This document shows positions 21,734 through 29,737 of a stretch of 64,000 bases of DNA, piece after piece. Every line of letters starts with the position of its first letter. Position 1 is the first letter of the stretch. Both the position numbers and the translations under genes were made by a program. The stretch lies in the NCBI GenBank assembly GCA_964016885.1, contig OZ024742.1, positions 117,108,323 to 117,172,322 of the forward strand, in the 5' to 3' direction. Source of the stretch: Eledone cirrhosa. Taxonomy: Eukaryota; Mollusca; Cephalopoda; Octopoda; Eledonidae. The notes under the pieces are model-generated. The model was not told the origin of the DNA and ran no database searches. It saw only the letters and a program-made list of their open reading frames with translations.

Positions 21734-21804
21734 TAAAACCAACCAAACAGTGAGTGTGTTCTGTTATTAATTCTGGCAATATTACACAAATATGACCCTC
21801 CCCA
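21263..21804. mobile_element. MITE with ~65-bp terminal inverted repeats
   Basis: The left end (21264-21324) begins TGGGGAGGGTCATATTTGTG and contains CCAGAATTAATAACAGAAC and TGTTTGGTTGG. The right end (21736-21803) is its reverse complement with 8 extra bases. The interior has no transposase; it holds TTTA tandem runs at 21546-21569 and 21697-21733. It sits directly against the broken 5' end of the LINE. No target duplication is evident. Confidence 0.75.
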
Positions 21805-21870
21805 AGTATAACAATATTTGTTTCGACACACGATTTCATATAAAAAACCTCGCAAAACTAATTCATCGCC

Positions 21871-21872
21871 GC

Positions 21873-21936
<64 letters not shown>
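21871..21936. repeat. (TA)n microsatellite
   Basis: TA dinucleotides with two TGTA interruptions, abutting the hairpin. Confidence 0.9.
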
Positions 21937-21945
<9 letters not shown>

Positions 21946-22274
21946 TGATGAGCAGAACAAACAAACATTAAACAATCCTTTAAATAAATTAAAAAATAAT
22001 TTAAATATCTACCTGTTCATAATGCTATTACCGGCGGTTTCCATCCACAAAAGATTGGAAATTCGGAGAATTTCCAACGGAAAGTAGATTTCTTCAGATA
22101 GCTATTTCCATTCTATAGGACATTTGTCCCACGGTTGGAAATTCTCCGGATTTCCAATCTTTTGTGGATGGAAACCGCCGGTAATAGCATTATGAACAGG
22201 TAGATATTTAAATTATTTTTTAATTTATTTAAAGGATTGTTTAATGTTTGTTTGTTCTGCTCATCAATTTTTAT
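21937..22274. repeat. Near-perfect 138-bp inverted repeat (hairpin) with a ~60-bp loop
   Basis: The left arm (21937-22074) and right arm (22137-22274) are reverse complements with one visible difference (ATTCGG against ATCCGG). They run from TATAAAAATTGATGAGCAG through CTACCTGTTCATAATGC, ACCGGCGGTTTCCATCC and AGATTGGAAA. Pairing continues for a few bases (CCAAC) beyond 22074. The loop contains CTATAGGACATTTGTCCCA. Each arm also ends in a small TTGGAAAT/ATTTCCAA palindrome. There is no coding frame beyond the mirror-image artefact. It is a foldback element or very recent inverted duplication. Confidence 0.9.
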
Positions 22275-22384
22275 AGTTCTGGTATCTAGAATTAGTACCA
22301 TAGAACAACAATTATATTGTAGACACCTTATATATCTCAGTGTGTACTTAGTGCTCAATGAGATATTTACCTCATTTTTATATA

Positions 22385-22458
22385 TATTTATAAATAATAA
22401 AGTGTCTTGCTCAAGGAAACAACACATCACCCGGTCTGAGAATTGAACTCACAACCAT
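22385..22458 (-). mobile_element. SINE family 3 head fragment
   Basis: AAGTGTCTTGCTCAAGGAA, then CGGTCTGAGAATTGAACTCA: the reverse complement of the head of the SINE that begins 22 bp downstream on the plus strand. Confidence 0.8.
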
Positions 22459-22479
22459 ATATATATATATATATGTATG

Positions 22480-22936
22480 GAGGCACATGGCTTAGTGGTT
22501 AGAGCATTGGGCTTGCAATCGAAAGGTAGTGAGTTCAATTCTCAGACCGGGTGATGTGTTGTTTCCTTGAGCAAAACACTTTATTTCACATTGCTCCAGT
22601 TTACTCAGCTGTAGAAATGAGATGATAGGGACTGGGATCCCTATCATTCCACTGCAAAGTGGTCGTGGAGGTGCCACAGCAAAAAAGCACCCAGCCCACA
22701 CTGTAATGTGGACGTGTAGGAGCCACAGAAAAAAAACACCCACCACTCACTTTAAATGAGGTTGGTGTTAGGAAAGGCATCCAGCTGTAGAAATCAAGCC
22801 AGATCAGTTCCCGTATGAGCAAGACAAGGTCAGCCGACTGGACACTGCCCACAACAGGAGAATCCGTCTAACCCATGCTAGCGTGGAAGAACGGTCGTAA
22901 AATGGTGATCTTGATGATGATGATGATGATGATATA
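22480..22936 (+). mobile_element. tRNA-headed SINE family 3, full length
   Basis: Head: TGGCTTAGTGGTTAGAGCAT (A-box-like) and GTGAGTTCAATTCTCAGAC (B-box-like). Then come TGTTTCCTTGAGCAAAACAC, GTGGTCGTGGAGGTGCCACA, two copies of the AAAAGCACCCA unit, GGTTGGTGTTAGGAA, ACCCATGCTAGCGTGGAAG and a (GATGAT)n tail. The tail equals the LINE 3' end at 6983. Confidence 0.9.
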
Positions 22937-23033
22937 TAAGTTTATCCCAGGTTTAATTGGGGGTAACCACAGTAAGTAAGGTACTCAATACATAGCAGAA
23001 TATAAATATTTAATATAGACATGTTTCATTCGG

Positions 23034-23076
23034 AGGAAATCATCAGGAAAGCTTTTCTGATGATTTCCTCTGTCCT
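23034..23076. repeat. Short palindrome GAGGAAATCATCAG / CTGATGATTTCCTC
   Basis: 14-bp perfect arms flank an 11-base spacer. On the minus strand the same stretch continues into CTGATGA...GAAACATGTC, which resembles a hammerhead core, but no stem I can be drawn. Confidence 0.6.
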
Positions 23077-23100
23077 GTAGTAGCCATTTCTATATATATA

Positions 23101-23222
23101 TAGGAAGAAGTATGACCCGACGGCAGAGCTCAAGCCGTTTCGACGGCTATTCAGGACTTGAGTCCAGAAATAGCCGTCAAAACGGCTTGAGCTCTGCCAT
23201 TGGGGTCATACTTGTTCCTATT
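23101..23222. repeat. Inverted repeat with ~52-bp arms
   Basis: The left arm GGAAGAAGTATGACCC ... AGCTCAAGCCGTTTCGACGG is mirrored by AGCCGTCAAAACGGCTTGAG ... GGGTCATACTTGTTCC across a short CAGGACTTGAGTCCAG loop, itself palindromic. It is more GC-rich than the surroundings. Confidence 0.8.
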
Positions 23223-23360
23223 ACCCACTCTACTACCCTAAGTATTGAGTACTTTGGTGCATTATGGTCCATCTGGTTCCTTACCACAATTCCTTCATTA
23301 TATATATATATATGAGAGAGAGTGTTCAGGTTTGCTTGAAGCATTGTGGAATAAGAAAAA

Positions 23361-23710
23361 TAGTCAGTTTCGAAGCCCCTATAATGCAGATGGGTAAATC
23401 TTCTGGCAACAAAATTCAGTGGCAATAGATGGAAAAGGAAAACAAATGTAAATAAGGCGTAAGGAGAAAGGAGGAAAGAGAAGAATGCTAGAATGTCATG
23501 TCTATTTTCCCTTCGGAAAACCACCCCCATTGATGGATGTGAATCCGAAATATAGGAACTAATAAATCTTTGAAGGTACACAGACTCTGGGATTCTTCTT
23601 TTTTTTCCTCTTTTCTCCTTACACCTTTTACATTTATTTACATTTGTTTTCCTTCTCCCATTGCCAGAAGATTTACCCATCTGCATTGTAGAGGCTTCTA
23701 AACTGACTAT
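23361..23710. repeat. Inverted repeat with ~105-120-bp arms
   Basis: The left arm (23361-23480) starts TAGTCAGTTTCGAAGCCCCT and runs through GGGTAAATCTTCTGGCAA to AAGGAGAAAGGAGG. The right arm (23606-23710) is its imperfect reverse complement. The centre holds a TTGATGGATGTGAATCCGAAA block. A (TA)n array follows immediately at 23712. Confidence 0.8.
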
Positions 23711-23711
23711 G

Positions 23712-23780
<69 letters not shown>
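23712..23780. repeat. (TA)n microsatellite
   Basis: About 34 uninterrupted TA units. Confidence 0.95.
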
Positions 23781-23782
<2 letters not shown>

Positions 23783-23823
23783 TGACAGATAAGTATGTTT
23801 TTGAAACAGCAAGCGAGTTTGAA

Positions 23824-23992
23824 ATTAGAAATAGAAGCTTTTGCCATACTTTTGAGTAAAGATATTTTATCCTGATAGTGGGGTTTAGAACCCTCAAAGA
23901 AATGGTAAAAGATGAGTATTATTGACATGAGGGTTCTAAATGCTTAAAAATATCTTTAGTCAAAAATAACGACGAAAGCTTCTATTTCTAAT
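23824..23992. repeat. Small foldback MITE
   Basis: ATTAGAAATAGAAGCTTTTG (left) and CGAAAGCTTCTATTTCTAA (right) are inverted. Inner parts GAACCCTC and GAGGGTTC also pair. It is related to 16813-17125. Confidence 0.65.
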
Positions 23993-24269
23993 ATATATAT
24001 GGGGGTGGGAGGTATATGTGTATGCACACACACTCAGATATAATTTGTTACTTTGCAGCCGATAACAGTAGATATTTTTTTTTAGAATATATTTAATAAA
24101 ATGTTTATAGTTATTTAACAACCTTCTGGTAATGCTCCAAGTAGATGCAGTGAATTATTTTTTAGCAATTTAATGTTATCAAAATATTGATTTCTGTCAA
24201 AATCTTATCTAATATTGATATTTTATGTAATATTCTAATATCTAATGCAAAGGAAATATTCCAATAAGC

Positions 24270-25544
24270 AAATATCTTGGCTGCCTCAAAATTTTGCTAT
24301 AAGTTAATATATAATGGTAACTGTGACAATTGATATATACTTTAATTTCTAGATGCATTTCTATACAGGTTACAATAGTGCATGTTTATGAAAACAATCT
24401 GAACTAATTAATTAGCAATTATTAACACAAGATATAATACATATAACTGTATTTCTTCAGGAAATGTGAGAAGGATCAAAGTTTACCATTTTCAAAAAGT
24501 GATCAGAATAGACTCCATCTGAAATATTGGGTACAAACCAAGCATTAAGACAAAACAGATTAAAATAGATATGCAGGAGTGGAAAGCAATTAAGTGAAGT
24601 GAACTTTGTAAAGAGGCAGTGGTAAGCATTTTGCATGAAAAAATATATATATAAGAAATGTATGTAAATTATCATTAATACTAATATTAATTTGGTTAGA
24701 AGATTCCTTACATAGAAGATTGAACTTCAACTCAGAATCTTGGTATTTAAATCTTAGAATATAGTCTTCATTTTGACCCACCAAAACAAGAAAATGCTTG
24801 CTAGAATCTTCATTTGTCAGTATACTTGTGTGCTGTTTGAGTGAAATGATATTTCAGCTATTTCTGTTTTGCTTTTGTTTGTTAGGTAATATAATTGATC
24901 CAATAAGGTTCACTGTTTCATGTATATATTTGATAAAATCTGTTATTATTATTTATCTTTATGCAAGTTATATTTAGTTGTTTCATATTGTTCATTGTTA
25001 TCTTATATTTTCATTTACTTGGGTCTTTAATTGCTGAGCCAGTAGCTTCACTTTGCCCTATTTTCAGGTTTATAGGTTTGTTACGTGGGTAAAGTTTGAA
25101 TTAGATTAAAGGTTGCTTGCAGAGTTTAGTTGGGCCAGATTTGGTTCTGGTGGTTGTGTCTGCAGTTTGCTTTGGGGCAGGTTTGTTTGGCTTATAGGTC
25201 AGTAGTAATTTATTGAAGTTGTTATGATTATGTGTGAGTGGAATGCTGATTAGATAATGGGGTAGTAGTTGCTGCAGAGTAATACAGAAACTATGTAATA
25301 TAGCAGCTACAGCCTGACAATATCCAATGGTATCTTACCAATAATGGGAGCAGATTCGTTGTTGTTTTACTGAGAAAGCTATAGTATGGTTTTGAATGAT
25401 GTGTTCAAATTAAATTTATGGTTGGTGCAGTGTGCAGGGTGGGTAGGGTTGATTGTAGGTTTAGGAGATGTGTTTGCTTGAGTTCATGAATAGTTTGGGT
25501 TTGGTTTAGATGTGTTTGTTATAGTAAAGGCATCTATGGTCTTA

Positions 25545-25545
<1 letters not shown>
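24270..25545. other. Interior of the long inverted-repeat pair, no gene seen
   Basis: AT-rich, with G/T-rich plus-strand sequence from 25040 to 25540 (many TTTGGTT and GGTTTAG runs). Open frames reach at most 72 codons and show no domain. Confidence 0.4.

Positions 25546-25548
<3 letters not shown>

Positions 25549-25613
<65 letters not shown>
25549..25613. repeat. (TC)n microsatellite
   Basis: About 32 TC units. Confidence 0.95.
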
Positions 25614-25617
<4 letters not shown>

Positions 25618-25639
25618 ATGTATATATGTGTATGTATGT

Positions 25640-25958
25640 ATCCGTAGCTCATGGTGGTGTTGTAGGAGCACCGCAGTGACATTTGGCATTCTTTAAACGT
25701 TTTTTAAAACGTGGTGGATGTCATTTACTCAACAGATCTGAACATAGCCGATTTCTTCCAGAGAAGGAAAGGGAGTGATAGAGATGATGTCAGAAAGATA
25801 TATAGAGGAGGAATCAACCTCATCAGTGGACTCATACTTTTTTTATCAGCCTCGAAAGGATGAAAGGCAAAGTTGAACTCGGAGCTCAGAGAGCCAGAAT
25901 GAATACTGTAAAGCATTCTATCTGACATTCAAACAATTCTGCCAATTCACCACTTATA
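25640..25958 (-). mobile_element. tRNA-headed SINE, family 2
   Basis: Shares with 16395: GCTCATGGTGGTGTTGTAG distal end, GAACATAGCCGATTTCTTCC, GAGTGATAGAG, CAGCCTCGAAAGGATGAAAG and CATTCTATCTGACATTC. The head is at the high-coordinate end. Confidence 0.75.
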
Positions 25959-25965
25959 TATGTAT

Positions 25966-25975
<10 letters not shown>

Positions 25976-26044
<69 letters not shown>

Positions 26045-26072
26045 TGTGTGTGTGTGTGTGCGCGCACATATA
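25976..26072. repeat. (TA)n(TG)n microsatellite
   Basis: About 30 TA units followed by TG and CGCG. Confidence 0.95.
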
Positions 26073-26399
26073 TGTAACCCATGCAAGCTTGGATAAACGC
26101 ATGTAAAAAAGATAATGATGCCCATATTTCAATTGTCACAATTTCCATTATATATTAATATTTCCTTTGCATTAGTTATTAGAATATTACATAATATATC
26201 AATATTAGATAAGATTTTAAAAGAAATCAATATTTTGATAACATTAAATTGCTAAAAAATAATTTGATGCCTCTATTTGCATCATTGCCAGAATGTAGTT
26301 AAGTATCTATAAACATTTTATCAAATATATTCTCAAAAAAAAACATATTACTATTATCGGCTGTTCAGTTCCTAATAACTTAATATGTGTGTGTTTTTG

Positions 26400-26925
26400 T
26401 GTGTGCATGTGTGTGCATAATATTCACATATGTTAAACAATTTTATTTAAAGAATTTACTCAATATGACAAAGTAAGGTATTTAAGCTACAGCAGTGATC
26501 ATAAATAGCTCTATTTGCCTTTTAGATTTAAAACTTTCAGACAAAGCTATTCTAAGGTTGTTTCTGTTGTAGTTGTTGCCATAACCACAGCTGCTACCAT
26601 CATTGTTTATGTTGTGAGTAATGGTATTCATACTTAGGTTGGACTGATCAAGCAGACCATCCATACTTTTGTCAGACATAATGTATCTTAAATTACATTA
26701 GACAGTATTCAAACTGTAATAACCCTCTCTTGTTTTGTACCAAGGACTACATTGCCCAATGTGTCTTTGTTTTCAGAGATAGTAGGCTGTAATTTGAGAC
26801 AAATTTGCTTATTAATTCTAGCATGGTGAGCAACCAGGTATTGACACCATGTTTCAAACATGTTCTACTGTTTGCTATGTAGTAGATCTACATATAATAA
26901 AAAGCAAGATATTCTTTCATCATTT
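26400..26925. other. No gene seen
   Basis: A 65-codon minus-strand frame (26482-26679) with Asn-rich sequence has no domain or splice support. Confidence 0.35.
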
Positions 26926-26929
26926 CATA

Positions 26930-27146
26930 GGTTGAATTAGCAGTATTGGTAAAGCGTGGGACACCCTGCTTTGTGGCAAGAGTTACGGCCCTTTGCGTTC
27001 TGAGTTCAAATCCTGCCACAGTTAGATTTACCTTTCATCCTTACAGGGTCGATAAAATACCAGTAATGCCCTGGAATCGATTTAATCGACTTTCCCCTCC
27101 CCCAAAATTGTTGGCCTTGTGACTAAAGTAGAAACAATTATTTCAT
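26930..27146 (+). mobile_element. tRNA-headed SINE, family 1 (first of a tandem pair)
   Basis: GGTTGAATTAGCAGTATTGG head, GAGTTCAAATCCTGCC B-box-like block, GGGTCGATAAAATACCAGTA, GATTTAATCGACTTTCCCC and GGCCTTGTGACTAAAGTAG. Confidence 0.85.
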
Positions 27147-27352
27147 AGGTTTGTTGGTGGATTGGCACTATTGGTAGAGCATCGGAAATCATGCTTTGTA
27201 GCATAAAGTTACGTCTCTTTACATTCTGAGTTTGAAACCTGCCAAGGTTTACTTTTCTTTTCATCGTTATGAGGACAATAAAAGTAACAGTGACACTTTG
27301 GAGTCGATTTAATCGACTTTCCCCTCCCCTAAAGTGTTCGCTTTGTGTCTAA
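27147..27352 (+). mobile_element. tRNA-headed SINE, family 1 (second of a tandem pair)
   Basis: Same order as its neighbour and starting directly after it: GGTGGATTGGCACTATTGG, GAGTTTGAAACCTGCC, GATTTAATCGACTTTCCCC. It is more diverged than the first unit. Confidence 0.8.
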
Positions 27353-28130
27353 ATCATTTCTTCTAAACTGCATGTGTGCATTGTATTGTTGCTTCACACA
27401 TCAACAGTAAACCCAACATTTATTTTTATCAACCTCATAATGTTAGTAAGTAAAGTGAACTTGAACATCATTTAACCTTGGAACCTGAAGTGACATAACT
27501 AAATACCAAAATGTATTTTGTTTCAAGCGCTCCCAGATATGCTGTCCCCCTTTGTAGTCAATATAGGGGCATCTATGGGGTTGTTTGAGCTGATTGAAAT
27601 AAAGCCGCACTATATTAAAAGAATGGACAATCTGAACAATGCATTCCTTCATTTACAAAGAGGTGGGATGGTCCCACCTTAAATGTTTTTGAACATAGAT
27701 TGAACAGGATTAATGGAGGACTAAACACTATGATAACATTTGTTTGACCCGAATTACTTGGTCGTTTCTATGGCTGTGCGGATAATGGTTTAACCATCGT
27801 CTCAGTGTGTTTGGTCTTTTAACTTATGTTGTAGCTCTAGTCCAATAGCTTCTATGGAGTGCTTGCCACACATCTCGGAAGTTGTTTTTCGCTAATTTCC
27901 AATAGCTGAGATACGATTCTCTCTAATTTATATTTGTATGTATATATATATATATATAGGACCAAGGAAGTCAGAATACTAATCAGCAATGTTTATAAAA
28001 GCCAGCCAATTTTGTAAGAGAAGAAAATGGAAATAATTACAATATATATTTCTTTCTTAGCAGAAATATATTTCTAGACATCAAATTGAAACCAGACTTT
28101 GTAAATTAGCATAATGCCATTGCTTATTAA
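27353..28130. other. No gene seen
   Basis: Unique-looking DNA. The stretch AACTGCATGTGTGCATTGTATTG to 27720 has moderate GC content and a 69-codon minus frame with no recognisable motif, possibly an old DNA transposon. Confidence 0.3.
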
Positions 28131-28455
28131 CGTGGCAAATTGGCAGTCAGCAGGACGTCAAATAGAATGCTCTGTGTTATTCATTTCTGCTCTCTGTTGT
28201 CCACATCCCATCGAGATCAACTTTGCCTTTCAACCTTTCAAAAATGTACCAGTCTAGTACTGGAGTCATTTACTCCTCTGTATCTCTTTCTCCTTTTCTC
28301 TCTATCACTTCCTCCTCTGGAAGAATTGTGTTCAAACCTGGAGAGATGGGCTTCACCAGGTTTAAAAAAAGCCCAAGAAATGTTGTATGTCCCTATGGTG
28401 CCCCTTTGACTCTACAAGGAGTTACAGGAACATACATTCATTGTATATTGAGTTC
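28130..28455 (+). mobile_element. tRNA-headed SINE, family 2
   Basis: A decayed head (GCAAATTGGCAGTCAGCAGG), then CCATCGAGATCAACTTTGCC, TCTCTATCACTTCCTCCTC, GGAAGAATTGTGTTCAAACC, GGAGAGATGGGCTTC and CCTATGGTGCCCC. This is the same order as the reverse complement of 16395 and 25640. It is cut by the mariner insertion just downstream. Confidence 0.75.
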
Positions 28456-28640
28456 ATTATATACGAGGGCAATCCCAAAAGTAAGGTCTCCTTTTTTTTA
28501 GAAATACAAACAACCGGTTATTTTCTATAATATTTACATCATTTTAAAGGTTGAACAGTTATTTATTTTTCTACATAATCGCCATTTCAGTCGATGCATT
28601 TTTGTAGACGCTGTGGCAGTTTTTGTATGCCCATGTCATA

Positions 28641-29737
28641 TCAGCTCGCCACCATGTCCTCCAGGAAGCGTTGAACCTCATCTTTCACCTCTTCGTCGGA
28701 GCAGAATTGCCTTCCGGCCAAATGTTCTTTCAACTCAGGGAACAGGTGGTAGTCACTGGGTACCACGTCCGGACTATAGGGTGGGTGGGTGATGATGTTC
28801 CAACCAAAGTTTTGCAGGAGAGCGACATGTGGGTGAGCATTGTTGTGGAGAATGCTAACGCCCTTGCTCAACATTCCTCTTCTCCGGTTCTGAATTGCCC
28901 TTCTGAGTTTTTTCAGTGTTTCACAGTACCTCTCAGCGTTTATTGTGGTACCAGCAGGCATAAAGTCGACCAACAAAACCCCCTTCCGGTCCCAAAACAC
29001 AGTCGCCATGACTTTACAGGCAGACTGTGTTTGTTTGAATTTTCGCGGTTTGGGCAAAGAGGGATGCTGCCACTCGCGTGATTGTTGTTTGGTCTCAGGT
29101 GTAAAGTGGAACGCCCAGGTTTCATCACCCATGACAACCGAGTCCAAGTAGTTGTCCTTTTCATCTGCATAGCAGCCAAAAAATTCACAGAAAGAATCAA
29201 CTCATTGCCGTTTGTGGTCTTCTGTCAGCATCCGTGGCACCCATCTTGCACACACCTTCCGATATTGCAACTTTTCCATTAAAATCCTGTGGATGGTGCT
29301 TCGGGAAACCTCAGGAACCAAAATGCAGAGAGCAACCAGAGTGATCCACCGATCTTTACGCATGTTTTCCTCAACCTTTGTGTGCGACTGTCTCGTCGGA
29401 AATTGACAGTCTCCCGCTCTTTTGTTCGTCGTGAATTTCAGTACGACCAGCTGTAAACTCTCTACACCACTTGCGAACATTTTTGACATACATGCACAAC
29501 TGTCCATACACTTCCATCAATTGGCAATGAGTTTCAATCAGTTCAACGCCTTTTGCATTCAAAAACCGAATAATTGTGCGAACTTCGCACTTGGCGGTAG
29601 CGTTCAACTGGAGCTCCATTCTCAACGGATGCCAAGCCAAGATTGAGCATCCCAGCAAAGCGTGCGCATGCTTGTTTGGGAGTGAAGGAAGCACCAATCA
29701 CAACAGTGTTGTCTTGTACTTGTACTTGTGTCGACAT
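28641..29737 (-). pseudogene. Mariner transposase, frameshifted and with a catalytic substitution
   Basis: Fragments in order on the minus strand: the start MSTQVQVQDN (ATG at 29735-29737); helix-turn-helix region RTIIRFLNAKGVELIETHCQ and YVKNVRKWCREF; then SRSTIHRIL and ARWVPRMLTEDHKRQ. The catalytic part has MGDETWAFHF (first Asp), ILHNNAHPHVA and YSPDVVPSDYHLFPEL (third Asp), ending FLEDMVAS. In active mariners the second motif is normally H-D-N; here it is H-N-N. Frame changes near 29640, 29400-29500 and 29150-29200 also break it. It would have cut and pasted DNA between inverted ends in the nucleus. Confidence 0.88.

Larger units (their letters stand above)
24057..26360. mobile_element. 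Pair of inverted ~205-bp repeats bounding 2.3 kb
   Basis: 24057-24262 (GCCGATAACAG ... TAGCAATTTAATGTTATC ... AATGCAAAGGAAATATT) is the imperfect reverse complement of 26153-26360, with roughly 80% identity by eye. GCCGATAATA is outermost on both sides, as in a DNA transposon with long terminal inverted repeats. The interior has no transposase frame and contains a (TC)n array and a SINE. It may instead be two independent copies of a dispersed repeat in opposite orientation. Confidence 0.55.

Noticed and set aside
28623..29081. 152-codon plus-strand frame
   Set aside because: Antisense of the mariner transposase.
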